From Solimonas sp. SE-A11 (GTDB lineage: Bacteria > Pseudomonadota > Gammaproteobacteria > Nevskiales > Nevskiaceae): DNA of 64,000 nucleotides. The stretch is taken from the NCBI RefSeq assembly GCF_030345715.1, contig NZ_JAUASX010000021.1, positions 20,878-84,877 on the forward strand. Direction: 5' to 3'. The notes below the pieces were generated by a model. It saw nothing but the letters and a program-made list of their open reading frames with translations, did no database searches and had not been told where the DNA came from. The position numbers and the translations under genes are program-made. The stretch's first letter is position 1; each line of letters opens with the position of its first letter. This document shows positions 17,298 to 25,572 of this stretch, piece by piece.

Positions 17298-18947
17298 TCA
17301 CAGCGCCAGCCGCCGCATGTCCGCCATCAACTTGCCCAGCGACACCACGAAGCGCGCCGCCGCGGCTCCGTCGATCACGCGGTGATCGTAGGACAGCGAC
17401 AGCGGGCACATCAGGCGCGGCACGAACTCCTTGCCATTCCACACCGGCTTCATCTGCGAGCGCGACACGCCGAGGATCGCCACCTCCGGCGCGTTGACGA
17501 TCGGCGTGAAGTGGCTGCCGCCGATGCCGCCCAGCGAGGAGATCGAGAAGCAGCCTCCGCGCATTTCGTCCGGCTTGAGCTTGCCGTCGCGTGCCTTCTT
17601 GGCCAGCTCGCCGCATTCGTTGGACAACTGCACGATGCCCTTGGACCAGACGTCGCGCACCACCGGCACCACCAGGCCGTTGGGCGTGTCGGCGGCGAAG
17701 CCGATGTGGCAGTACTTCTTCATCACCAGGCTTTCGCCGTCGGCCGACAGCGAGCTGTTGAACTCCGGGTACTGCTTCAGCACCGCGCCCACCGCCTTCA
17801 TGATGAAGGGCAGCAGCGTCAGCTTGAGGTTCAGCTCCTCGCCCTGCGCCTTGCGGAAGGCCTCCAGCTCGGTGATGTCGGCCTCGTCGTTCTGCGTGAC
17901 GTGCGGCACGTTGAGCCAGCTGCGGTGCAGGTGCGCGGCGGAAATCTTGCGGATGCGCGCCAGCGGCTTGTTCTCGATCTCGCCGTACAGCGAGAAGTCC
18001 TGCGCCGGGATCGGCGGGATGCCCGCACCGCCCGTGGTGGTGGCGGCCGCCGTTGGCGCCGCGCTGAGCCTGGCCTTGACGAAGGCCTGCACGTCCTCGA
18101 TCACGATGCGTCCGCGCGGGCCGGAACCCTTCACCTGCGCGAGATCCACGCCGAGCTTGCGCGCGAACTGGCGCGTCGCCGGGCCGGCATAAGGCACGTC
18201 TCCGGTTTTCGTGGGAGCGGCTTCAGCCGCGATCTTTTGCGGAGCGGGCGCGGGTGCCGGCTTCGGCGACTCTGCGGCCACCTCGGGCTCGGTACGCTTC
18301 GGCGCGGGTGCCGCCTCGGCTTTCGCCTCGGTCGCGGCACCGCCATCACCTTCTAGTGTGCAGACGAGGTCGCCCTTGGACAGCTTGTCGCCGAGCTTCA
18401 CCTTCAGCGCGCGCACGGTGCCGGCGGCGGGCGCGGGCACTTCCATGGTCGCCTTGTCGGACTCCAGCACCAGCAACGGCTGATCCTTCTCGACGCTGTC
18501 GCCGTCCGCGATCAGCAGCTCGATCACCGGCACGTCCTTGCTGTCGCCGAGATCGGGGATGCGCACTTCCAGGCTGCCGCCGCCCTTGGCCGGCGTGGCG
18601 GGCACAGCGGCGGGGGCCTCGGACTTCTTCGCGGGCGCGGCGTCCGCCGCGACCTTCTTCTCCGGCGCTGTCGCCGGCTTCGCTTCTGCTTTCGGCGCGG
18701 CGGCCGCAACGTCGCCCTCCAGCTGGCAGATCGCGGAGCCGGTGTTGAGCTTGTCGCCCACCTTCACCTGCAGCCCGCGCACGATGCCGGCGGCAGGCGC
18801 CGGCACTTCCATCGTCGCCTTGTCGGACTCCAGCACCAGCAGCGGCTGGTCCTTCTCCACCGCGTCACCGTCCTTCACCAGCAACTCGATCACCGGCACG
18901 TCGTGGCTGTCGCCGATGTCCGGAACCTTCACGTCAATGTTGGCCAT
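17298..18947 (-). CDS. aceF: Pyruvate dehydrogenase E2, dihydrolipoyl acetyltransferase
   Basis: 549 residues. Two lipoyl domains (residues about 1-80 and 118-200) each carry the lipoylation motif ESDKATMEVPAPAAG. Alanine/proline-rich swinging linkers follow, then the E1/E3-binding domain around VPYAGPATRQFARKLGVDL and the catalytic acetyltransferase domain ending in SYDHRVIDGAAAARF, with the active-site histidine and aspartate. E2 forms the core of the complex that makes acetyl-CoA from pyruvate. It is 12 bases after aceE. Odd feature: the linker before the E1/E3-binding domain contains a REP-like palindrome read in frame (18,211-18,234). No E3 gene follows. Confidence 0.96.
   Translation of the reverse strand: MANIDVKVPDIGDSHDVPVIELLVKDGDAVEKDQPLLVLESDKATMEVPAPAAGIVRGLQVKVGDKLNTGSAICQLEGDVAAAAPKAEAKPATAPEKKVAADAAPAKKSEAPAAVPATPAKGGGSLEVRIPDLGDSKDVPVIELLIADGDSVEKDQPLLVLESDKATMEVPAPAAGTVRALKVKLGDKLSKGDLVCTLEGDGGAATEAKAEAAPAPKRTEPEVAAESPKPAPAPAPQKIAAEAAPTKTGDVPYAGPATRQFARKLGVDLAQVKGSGPRGRIVIEDVQAFVKARLSAAPTAAATTTGGAGIPPIPAQDFSLYGEIENKPLARIRKISAAHLHRSWLNVPHVTQNDEADITELEAFRKAQGEELNLKLTLLPFIMKAVGAVLKQYPEFNSSLSADGESLVMKKYCHIGFAADTPNGLVVPVVRDVWSKGIVQLSNECGELAKKARDGKLKPDEMRGGCFSISSLGGIGGSHFTPIVNAPEVAILGVSRSQMKPVWNGKEFVPRLMCPLSLSYDHRVIDGAAAARFVVSLGKLMADMRRLAL
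18211..18234. repeat. REP-like palindrome inside aceF coding sequence
   Basis: GTGGGAGCGGCTTCAGCCGCG within the E2 gene is nearly the same as the intergenic REP units at 14,086-14,160. In the aceF frame it contributes the linker sequence around IAAEAAPTKTG, which fits the Ala/Pro-rich character of the linker and keeps the frame open. Confidence 0.7.
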
Positions 18948-18959
18948 GGCGGATATTCC

Positions 18960-21617
18960 TCAGACGGTCCAGGGAGCCGCGCGGTTGGGCTTGATGCCGT
19001 AGATCTTGATCGCCTGCGAGACGCGCTCGGCCGGCACCTGCTTGCGCTCGACCAGGGCCTTGAGCGCCTTGACCACGATCCAGCGGCGGTCCACCTCGAA
19101 GAAGTCGCGCAGGGCCGGGCGGTTGTCGCTGCGGCCGAAGCCGTCGGTTCCGAGCACGTGGTAGGGCATCGGCACGTAGGGGCGGATCTGCTCGGCGTAG
19201 GCGCGCACCCAGTCGGTGCTGGCGATGGCCGGTCCGCTCATGCCCTTGAGGCATTCCTCGACATAGCTGAGCTTGGGCTTGGCATCCGGGTGCAGCAGGT
19301 TCCAGCGCTCGGTCTCCATGCCGTCACGCGCCAGCTCGGTGAAGCTGGGCACGCTCCAGACGTCGGCGGTCACGCCCCATTCCTCCTTCAGCAGGTCGGC
19401 GGCGGCGATCACCTCGCGCAGGATGCTGCCCGAGCCCAGCAGCTGCACGTGCTTTTCGGAAGGCTTCTCTTCCGAGCGCAGCAGATACATGCCACGGATG
19501 ATGCCACTCTCGATGCCGGCCGGCATCGGTGGGTGTGTGTGGTTCTCGTTGTAGAGGCTGACGTAGTAGTAGAAGTCCTTCTGCTCGACGTACATCTCCT
19601 CCATGCCGTGCTGCAGGATCACCGCCAGCTCGTAGGCATAGGCAGGATCGTAGGAACGGCAGTTGGGGATCACCGCGGAGTAGATGTGGCTGTGGCCATC
19701 CTCATGCTGCAGGCCCTCGCCGTTGAGCGTGGTACGGCCGGCGGTGGCGCCAAGCAGGAAGCCGCGCGCACGCAAGTCACCCGCCGCCCAGGCCAGGTCG
19801 CCGATGCGCTGGAAGCCGAACATCGAGTAGTAGATGTAGAAGGGCAGCAGCGGCGTGCCGTGGTTGGCGTAGGCCGTGGCGGCAGCCACCCAGGACGACA
19901 TGGCGCCGGCCTCGGTGATGCCCTCTTCGAGAATCTGTCCCTTGATGTCTTCCTTGTAGTACGCCAGCTGGTCGGCGTCTTCCGGCGCGTACTTCTGGCC
20001 CACCACGGAATAGATGCCGAGCTGGCGGAACATGCCCTCCATGCCGAAGGTGCGCGCCTCGTCGGGGATGATCGGCACCACGCGTGGACCCACGTTCTTG
20101 TCGCGCAGCAGCGTCTGCAGGAACTGCACGTAGGCCATCGTTGTGCTGATCTCGCGCTCGCCGGTGCCTTCCAGCAGGCGCTGGAAGTTGATCAGCGGCG
20201 GAATCTCCAGCTTGTCCTTGGTCGGTCGGCGCTGCGGCAGATAGCCGCCCAGCTCCTCGCGGCGCGCCTTGAGGTACTGGATCTCCGGTGAGTCCTCGGC
20301 CGGGCGATAGAACGGGATGTCGGCGAGGCGGTCGTCGGAGATCGGAATCTGGAAGCGGTCGCGGAACTTGCGCAGCGCATCCTCGCCCATCTTCTTCTGG
20401 GAGTGCGTGATGTTCTGGCCCTCGCCGGCCTCGCCCATGCCGTAGCCCTTCACGGTCTTGGCCAGGATCACGGTCGGCGAGCCGGTGTGCTTCACCGCCG
20501 CGGCATAGGCGGCGTAGACCTTGTGCGGATCATGGCCGCCGCGGTTCAGGCGGGCGACGTCGTCGTCCGACATGTTCTCGACCAGGCGCAGCGTCTCCGG
20601 CGTCTTGCCGAAGAAGTGCTCGCGCGTGTACCGGCCGCCCTTGGCCTTGTAGTTCTGGTACTCGCCGTCGACCGTCTCGTTCATGATCTCCATGAGCTTG
20701 CCGCTGGCATCCTGCGCCAGCAGCGCGTCCCAGGCCGCGCCCCAGACCACCTTGATCACGTTCCAGCCGGAGCCGCGGAAGATACCTTCCAGTTCCTGGA
20801 TGATCTTGCCATTGCCGCGCACGGGGCCGTCGAGGCGCTGCAGGTTGCAGTTGACCACGAAGACCAGGTTATCGAGCTTCTCGCGCTCGGCGATGTCGAT
20901 GGCGCCCAGGCTCTCCGGCTCGTCCATCTCGCCGTCGCCGCAGAAGCACCAGACCTTGCGGCCGGTCATGTCCTTGATCCCGCGGTTATGCAGGTACTTC
21001 ATCAGCCGCGCCTGGTAGATCGCCATGATCGGGCCCAGGCCCATGCTCACGGTCGGCATCTGCCAGAAGTCAGGCATCAGCCAGGGATGCGGATAGGACG
21101 ACAAGCCCTTGTCCAGCGCCTCCATGCGGAAGCGTTTCAGGTCCTGCTCCGTCAGGCGCCCTTCGAGGAAGGCGCGCGAGTAGATGCCCGGCGTGACATG
21201 GCCCTGGATGTAGACCAGGTCGCCGCCCTGCGGATGGTCCGGACCCTTCCAGAAATGGTTGAAGCCGACGTCGTACAGGGTCGCGGAAGACGCGAAGCTG
21301 GCGATATGGCCACCGATGCCGGCGTGGTCGCGGTTGGCGTTGACCACCATGGCCATCGCGTTCCAGCGGATGATCGAGCGGATCTTCCACTCCAGCGAGT
21401 GGTCGCCGGGGGAGCGCTCCTCCATGCCGACGGGGATCGTATTCAGGTAAGGCGTGTTGGCCGAATAGGGCAGGAACACGCCGCTGCGCCGAGCCTTTTG
21501 CTGCAAGGCATCAAGCAGCTGGTGCGCCCGCTCCGGGCCCGCGTGCTTGAGCACGGCCTCGAGCGACTCCAGCCATTCGGCGGTCTCGAGGGCGTCGATA
21601 TCTTCGTTCTGTGCCAC
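18960..21617 (-). CDS. aceE: Pyruvate dehydrogenase E1 component, homodimeric type
   Basis: 885 residues from a GTG at 21617. This start is chosen over the ATG at 21686 because GAGGAG stands six bases before it, the protein then begins VAQNEDIDALETAEWLES like other AceE proteins, and the length matches the usual 887. The thiamine-diphosphate motif begins at FCGDGEMDEPESLGA and ends near VVNCNLQRLDGP. E1 decarboxylates pyruvate and acetylates the lipoyl arms of E2. First gene of aceE-aceF. A 21-bp palindrome in the promoter region suggests control by the divergent LysR regulator. Confidence 0.96.
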   Translation of the reverse strand: MAQNEDIDALETAEWLESLEAVLKHAGPERAHQLLDALQQKARRSGVFLPYSANTPYLNTIPVGMEERSPGDHSLEWKIRSIIRWNAMAMVVNANRDHAGIGGHIASFASSATLYDVGFNHFWKGPDHPQGGDLVYIQGHVTPGIYSRAFLEGRLTEQDLKRFRMEALDKGLSSYPHPWLMPDFWQMPTVSMGLGPIMAIYQARLMKYLHNRGIKDMTGRKVWCFCGDGEMDEPESLGAIDIAEREKLDNLVFVVNCNLQRLDGPVRGNGKIIQELEGIFRGSGWNVIKVVWGAAWDALLAQDASGKLMEIMNETVDGEYQNYKAKGGRYTREHFFGKTPETLRLVENMSDDDVARLNRGGHDPHKVYAAYAAAVKHTGSPTVILAKTVKGYGMGEAGEGQNITHSQKKMGEDALRKFRDRFQIPISDDRLADIPFYRPAEDSPEIQYLKARREELGGYLPQRRPTKDKLEIPPLINFQRLLEGTGEREISTTMAYVQFLQTLLRDKNVGPRVVPIIPDEARTFGMEGMFRQLGIYSVVGQKYAPEDADQLAYYKEDIKGQILEEGITEAGAMSSWVAAATAYANHGTPLLPFYIYYSMFGFQRIGDLAWAAGDLRARGFLLGATAGRTTLNGEGLQHEDGHSHIYSAVIPNCRSYDPAYAYELAVILQHGMEEMYVEQKDFYYYVSLYNENHTHPPMPAGIESGIIRGMYLLRSEEKPSEKHVQLLGSGSILREVIAAADLLKEEWGVTADVWSVPSFTELARDGMETERWNLLHPDAKPKLSYVEECLKGMSGPAIASTDWVRAYAEQIRPYVPMPYHVLGTDGFGRSDNRPALRDFFEVDRRWIVVKALKALVERKQVPAERVSQAIKIYGIKPNRAAPWTV

Positions 21618-21682
21618 GGCCTGCTCCTCGCCTGCGTGGAAAGTCTGTTTTACCCAATCTGCGGGACTGTAGACAGTGGCTC

Positions 21683-21703
21683 TCATATATGTCCAATATA
21701 TGA
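21683..21703. promoter_or_regulatory. Perfect inverted repeat between aceE and the LysR gene
   Basis: TCATATAT and ATATATGA are separated by five bases (GTCCA). It is AT-rich in a GC-rich setting and fits the T-N11-A form of LysR binding sites. It is 66 bases upstream of the aceE GTG and 37 bases upstream of the proposed LysR start. Confidence 0.6.
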
Positions 21704-21739
21704 ATCAGGCATTTGCCATACCCTATACATATACGTCCT

Positions 21740-22654
21740 GTGGAACTGCGCCATCTGCGCTACTTCGTCGCTGTGGCCGAGGAGCTGCACTTCACCCGTG
21801 CGGCCGCCCGGCTGGGCATCGGCCAGCCGCCGCTGAGCCAGCAGATCCAGCAGCTGGAACAGGAGCTGGGCCTGCCGCTGTTCCGTCGCCTGCCGCGCGG
21901 GGTAGCCCTGACCGAAGCGGGGCAGAGCTTCTTCGGCGATGCCCGCGCGATCCTGGCCAATGTGGACCGCGCCAGCGCCCAGGCCCGCCGGGTGGCGCGC
22001 GGTGAACAAGGCCGGTTGCGCGTCGGCATGATCAACTCCGCGCCCTTCCATCCCTTTGTCCCCAGAGTGATCCGGGAGTTCGGCCAGCGTTACCCGGAAG
22101 TGGCCCTGGCGATCGACGAAAACAGCACGCCGGCCCTGGCCACCGCTGTGCTGGATAACACTGCCGACATCGCCTTCGTGCGTCCGCTGCTGGGCGACTG
22201 CGAGGGACTGACCACCGAGCCGCTGTTCGACGAGGAAGTGCTGGTGGCCCTGCCGCAGGGCCACCCGCTGGCCCGCTTCCGCACGCTGTCGCTATGGGCC
22301 CTGGCCTCCGAGAACTTCGTACTGTTTCCGCGCCTGGTCGGCTCCGGTCTCTACGACGAGATCATCGCCGCCTGCCAGCGTAGCGGCTTCAGCCCGCGCG
22401 TCACGCAGGAGGCGTCGCAGGTGACGTCGATCGTCAACCTGGTGGCGGCGGGCCTGGGCGTATCGCTGGTGCCGGCCTCGATGCAGCAGATCAGCACCGA
22501 CGGCGTCACCTATCGCGCCATCGCCGGTGACGCGCCGAGCGCACGCATGAGCCTGGTCTACCGCGAGGGCGATGATTCGCCGACGGTGGCGAACATGGTG
22601 GCGCTGGCACGGGAGCGGGTGGCGCGGGAGAAAGTCCGGAAGGCGCGGGGCTAG
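21740..22654 (+). CDS. LysR family transcriptional regulator
   Basis: 304 residues if the GTG at 21740 is used, giving VELRHLRYFVAVAEELHFTRAAARLG, the standard LysR beginning; a TTG at 21713 would add nine residues. The winged helix-turn-helix covers residues 1-60 (GQPPLSQQIQQLEQELG), followed by a periplasmic-binding-like co-inducer domain. The N-terminus resembles the BenM/CatM group. Divergent from aceE with a palindromic site between, so it probably controls itself and perhaps aceEF. The ribosome-binding site is weak. Confidence 0.88.
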   Translation: MELRHLRYFVAVAEELHFTRAAARLGIGQPPLSQQIQQLEQELGLPLFRRLPRGVALTEAGQSFFGDARAILANVDRASAQARRVARGEQGRLRVGMINSAPFHPFVPRVIREFGQRYPEVALAIDENSTPALATAVLDNTADIAFVRPLLGDCEGLTTEPLFDEEVLVALPQGHPLARFRTLSLWALASENFVLFPRLVGSGLYDEIIAACQRSGFSPRVTQEASQVTSIVNLVAAGLGVSLVPASMQQISTDGVTYRAIAGDAPSARMSLVYREGDDSPTVANMVALARERVAREKVRKARG

Positions 22655-22662
22655 GTTGCTTG

Positions 22663-22719
22663 TGTAGGAGCCAGCTTGCTGGCAACAAGCTGCGAGTCGC
22701 CAGCAAGCTGGCTCCTACA
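22663..22719. repeat. Long palindromic intergenic repeat
   Basis: Two perfect 21-base arms (22,663-22,683 and 22,699-22,719), built on TAGGAGCCAGCTTGCTGGC, flank a 15-base loop. Each arm is itself a short hairpin (GCCAGC/GCTGGC). It lies between the convergent LysR and hydrolase genes and could act as a terminator. This is a different REP family from that at 14.1 kb. Confidence 0.75.
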
Positions 22720-22816
22720 ACTCAGGCGCCGTAGCCCGGTTTGCCGGAGGCAAGCCGGGACGCCGTTCATGCGCCCCCAGGCTTCGCTATCAAAGCCGAG
22801 CTGCGCGTCGCCCCCC

Positions 22817-22845
22817 GTTCGCCCTGAGCCTGTCGAAGGGTGAAC
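22817..22845. repeat. Dispersed GCCCTGAGCCTGTCGAAGG repeat
   Basis: The unit GTTCGCCCTGAGCCTGTCG plus AAGGGTGAAC is identical to the copy at 52,933-52,961 and related to the pair at 6299-6383. The ends GTTC.CCCT/AGGGTGAAC form a short inverted repeat. Confidence 0.7.
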
Positions 22846-22855
22846 GTCTCCGCCC

Positions 22856-23710
22856 TCAGATCAGGCGCTGCTGCCGCATCCACTCCAGCGAAGCCTCCAG
22901 CACCGGCTTGAGTTCCTCCTGCGCCGCACCGCGCACATGCCCACCGGGCTGCACCACCAGGTCCACCCGCGCGCCCGACCGGCGCAGCGCGGCCTCCAGC
23001 GCCAGGCTGCTGGCGGCGGGAATGAAGTCGTCGCGCTCAGCACGGATCATCAGCACGCGCCGCCCCGGCTTCAACGATGCGGCTGCCTGCTCGATGCTGG
23101 GCAGACCAAGCAAGGCGTGCAGCAACCGCGAGCTCATCCAGGCGCCCGCGCGGCCGAGCCAGCCGGCGCTCGGTTCCCAGCGCCGCGCGAACTGGTGCTG
23201 GATCATACCCGGCAGGTCGGCAAAGCCGTGCACCAGGATCACTGCGGGAAAGCCGGTGTCGGCCGCGGCCAGCGTCGCAAAGGGAGCACCGGCACTGACG
23301 CCGACCAGGGTGATGCGGCTGGAGTCCACGTCCGGCCGCTGTCGCAGCTGCCGGTGCAGCGCCGCCAGGCCCTCGCGGGTTTCGGCGATGCCGCGGCGCG
23401 TCTGGGGTACCAGGCGCGGAATTTCGGACACGCGCAGCTTGCGCGGCAGTTCCGCCGGGTAGTCGAAGCCGGCCAGCATCACTGGACGGCCCGCCGTCAC
23501 CAGGTCCAGTGCACCGGCGCCGCGGCGGTAACCGCCGAGCAGGATCACCGCGGGCAGCTTCTCGATCGTCTGCGTGGGGCGCAGCAGGCGCACCTCCAGT
23601 GTGCGCCCGGAGGCCAGCTCCAGCGGCAGGGTTTCTTCGACAGGGGCCGCCGAAGCCAGCGAAGGCAGCAGCAGCGCGAGCGACAGCAGCCAGCGCCGTG
23701 CCGCGATCAT
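22856..23710 (-). CDS. Exported alpha/beta hydrolase
   Basis: 284 residues from the ATG at 23710, giving a signal peptide MIAARRWLLSLALLLPSLASA. The nucleophile elbow is VGVSAGAPF; the catalytic aspartate lies in RAERDDFIPAAS and the histidine in QPGGHVRG. The strand ILLGGYRRGAGALD supplies the oxyanion region. Substrate unknown; likely a periplasmic esterase-like enzyme. It follows the Nudix gene by 7 bases and is the last member of a five-gene run that begins with a MerR regulator. Confidence 0.75.
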   Translation of the reverse strand: MIAARRWLLSLALLLPSLASAAPVEETLPLELASGRTLEVRLLRPTQTIEKLPAVILLGGYRRGAGALDLVTAGRPVMLAGFDYPAELPRKLRVSEIPRLVPQTRRGIAETREGLAALHRQLRQRPDVDSSRITLVGVSAGAPFATLAAADTGFPAVILVHGFADLPGMIQHQFARRWEPSAGWLGRAGAWMSSRLLHALLGLPSIEQAAASLKPGRRVLMIRAERDDFIPAASSLALEAALRRSGARVDLVVQPGGHVRGAAQEELKPVLEASLEWMRQQRLI

Positions 23711-23717
23711 GGCGGCG

Positions 23718-24242
23718 TTACCGGCGGCCCGGAATGGGGATTTCCCGCGGGTCATGTCCCTGCGTGCGCAGCCAGTCGCGCAGCGCCAGGCCCGTGGCGG
23801 CCGGCCAGTAGGTGGCCTGTGCCGGCGGCACGCGGATGTATTCCGCCAACTCCGCGCCAAGCTTGATCTCGCCGTCGGCCACCACGTGGTAGGCAATGAT
23901 GATCTGGTTCATGCGCTCGAAGCGGTAGTGGCCGATGAAGCTCGGCGCGCGGCCCTGCAGGCCCAGCTCCTCCTCCACCTCGCGCACCACGGCTTCTTCC
24001 GGCGAGGGATCGTTGGCCTCCAGGAAGCCCGTGATCAGCGCGAAGAACTTGCCCGGCCAGGCGACGTTGCGCGCCAGGATCAGGTCGTCGCCATGCTGCA
24101 CCACCGCCGCCACCACCGGCGTCGGGTTGTTCCAGTGCACGTAGCCGCAGCCGGCACCGCAGCCCATGCGCGGCGTGCCGTCGTGGTCCTGCGGCGCCAG
24201 CGGCGCGGAGCACTGCGGGCAGAATCGGAATCCTCGGCTCAT
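23718..24242 (-). CDS. Nudix hydrolase with N-terminal zinc ribbon
   Basis: 174 residues from the ATG at 24242, which overlaps the previous stop (ATGA). A zinc ribbon FCPQCSAPL...CGAGCG opens the protein. The Nudix box is GFLEANDPSPEEAVVREVEEELGL, with the metal-binding REVEEE glutamates intact. Nudix enzymes cleave nucleoside diphosphate-linked compounds; the ribbon and spacing resemble NudC-like NAD pyrophosphatases or related proteins lacking the large N-terminal domain. The substrate is not decided by sequence. Confidence 0.85.
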   Translation of the reverse strand: MSRGFRFCPQCSAPLAPQDHDGTPRMGCGAGCGYVHWNNPTPVVAAVVQHGDDLILARNVAWPGKFFALITGFLEANDPSPEEAVVREVEEELGLQGRAPSFIGHYRFERMNQIIIAYHVVADGEIKLGAELAEYIRVPPAQATYWPAATGLALRDWLRTQGHDPREIPIPGRR

Positions 24243-24688
24243 GTCTGTCCTTGCTTGATCGCGGCATAGGTGCCGCTGGCTCGCGCCACTTCGCGCTCGC
24301 CGATACGGATGATGGTCTGGACCGCGATCCTCGCACGCCCACGCTTCTGCAGCATCTGCAGGAAGCGCGGCCACTCGGCCTCGGACAGGCGGCTCTCGGC
24401 ACTGAAATCAGCCAGCGCCGGCTCCAGGTAGTCGCATTCGCTGCGCTGGACCATCAGCTTGGCGCCGACGCCCACGGCGTCCAGTTCCTGCTGCACCAGC
24501 ACCCAGCCGCTGAGGATCGCCAGCGTCGACAGCGCGCCACCGAAGGCGCTGCCATGGTGGTTGGCATTGGCCGCCAGCGGCGCCAGGATCTCCACGCGGC
24601 CCGGCTCCTGCACCTGCACGCGCACGTCCATCGCCGCCGTCAGCGGGATGCTGCGGTGGAGATAGGCCGTGATCTCTTCGTTGTTCAT
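24239..24688 (-). CDS. YiiD-type hotdog-fold thioesterase
   Basis: 149 residues. The pattern ANANHHGSAFGGALSTLAILSGW near residues 40-62 is the hotdog-fold active-site helix of the YiiD C-terminal thioesterase family, and the following strands (AKLMVQRSECDYLEPALAD) fit. Members are presumed acyl-CoA or acyl-ACP thioesterases. Both ends overlap neighbours by four bases (ATGA), so translation is coupled. Cytosolic. Confidence 0.8.
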   Translation of the reverse strand: MNNEEITAYLHRSIPLTAAMDVRVQVQEPGRVEILAPLAANANHHGSAFGGALSTLAILSGWVLVQQELDAVGVGAKLMVQRSECDYLEPALADFSAESRLSEAEWPRFLQMLQKRGRARIAVQTIIRIGEREVARASGTYAAIKQGQT

Positions 24689-25053
24689 GGCCGCGGATGA
24701 TGCCGCCGCCAGGCCCAGAGGTACAACGCCCCACTGAAGATCACCAGCAGGATGGCGCCCGCCAGCTGCAGGCCCGGCGTCAGCCCGGCCGGGTAGATCA
24801 ACGGCAGCAGGTAGTGGTCGATGAAGCCGCCGTCGTAACCCTGCTGGCCCGCCAGCTCGCGCAAGTGATTCTCCAGCGGCGTCAGCGGGCAGATGCCGTG
24901 CAGGGCCATGATCCCCGCGGCCCAGGCCAGCACCGGCAGGTGCAGCCAGCGCAGCGTCCAGCGCCAGGCCACCGCCAGTGCGCCGAACACCGCGAACAGG
25001 ATGAAGCAGAAATGGAAGGCGACGACCGCGTCGGCCAGCAGGGCGGGGATCAT
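24685..25053 (-). CDS. DUF2784 membrane protein
   Basis: 122 residues with four hydrophobic segments (about 5-25, 30-50, 78-95 and 97-115). The sequence HFCFILFAVFGALAVAWRW, the GICPLTPLENHLRELAGQQGY motif and the FIDHYLLPLIYP motif are those of DUF2784 proteins. Function unknown. The start overlaps the MerR stop and the stop overlaps the thioesterase start, each by ATGA. Confidence 0.85.
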   Translation of the reverse strand: MIPALLADAVVAFHFCFILFAVFGALAVAWRWTLRWLHLPVLAWAAGIMALHGICPLTPLENHLRELAGQQGYDGGFIDHYLLPLIYPAGLTPGLQLAGAILLVIFSGALYLWAWRRHHPRP

Positions 25054-25493
25054 GCGCGGGCCTTGCGGGCTTTCGGCTTCTTGCCGCCGGGCCTTTCCAG
25101 CGCGCCGTCAGCCGCCGCCTTGAGGATGCGCCGGAAGCTGGGGCATTCCATGTGGCTGGGCGCCTTGCAGGCGGCGGCGTGTCGCAGCCCGCGGCTCACC
25201 GACTGCAGGCGCCGGATGCGCTGGTCCAGTTCATCGGCCCTGGCGACCAGCGCCGTGCGATCGATGCGCGGGCGCCCGTCCGGCGCGAACATCCGCGTGA
25301 TCTCCTCCAGCGAGAACCCGGCGATGCGGCCCAGCGACACCAGCGCCAGGCGATCCAGCACGCCGGCGTCGAACACCCGGCGCAGCCCGCGCCGGCCGAT
25401 CGGGGCAACCAGGCCTTTCTCCTCGTAGTAGCGCAGCGTCGAGGCCGGCACGCCGGAACGTTCCGCCACCTCGGCGATATCGAGTTCGCGCAT
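25050..25493 (-). CDS. MerR family transcriptional regulator
   Basis: 147 residues. The MerR helix-turn-helix is at the N-terminus (IAEVAERSGVPASTLRYYEEKGLVAPIGRRGLRRVF), followed by a dimerisation helix near residues 75-105. The C-terminal region has two cysteines in AACKAPSHMECPSF, a possible metal or thiol sensor, then a lysine-rich tail. MerR proteins activate promoters with overlong spacers by twisting the DNA; such a promoter lies just upstream, reading toward the divergent methyltransferase. It heads the overlapping run MerR-DUF2784-thioesterase-Nudix-hydrolase. Confidence 0.88.
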   Translation of the reverse strand: MRELDIAEVAERSGVPASTLRYYEEKGLVAPIGRRGLRRVFDAGVLDRLALVSLGRIAGFSLEEITRMFAPDGRPRIDRTALVARADELDQRIRRLQSVSRGLRHAAACKAPSHMECPSFRRILKAAADGALERPGGKKPKARKARA

Positions 25494-25496
25494 CGC

Positions 25497-25527
25497 TTGA
25501 CCTCAAGTCCACTTGAAGTGGCAGATT
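25497..25527 (+). promoter_or_regulatory. MerR-type promoter with 19-bp spacer
   Basis: -35 TTGACC (25497-25502) and -10 CAGATT (25522-25527) are separated by 19 bases. Inside is the dyad CCTCAAGT-CC-ACTTGAAG, matching at 7 of 8 positions and close to the classic MerR/SoxR-family box. It faces the methyltransferase gene at 25,573 and starts four bases upstream of the MerR start codon. Confidence 0.7.
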
Positions 25528-25572
25528 GCCGCCATCCGCCCTTGAAGGGCAAGCAAGTCACTGGAGCCCCGC

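Noticed and set aside
18903..21836. Long plus-strand frames opposite aceF/aceE (462 and 477 codons)
   Set aside because: Low-complexity shadows of the pyruvate dehydrogenase genes with no ribosome-binding sites or family signals.
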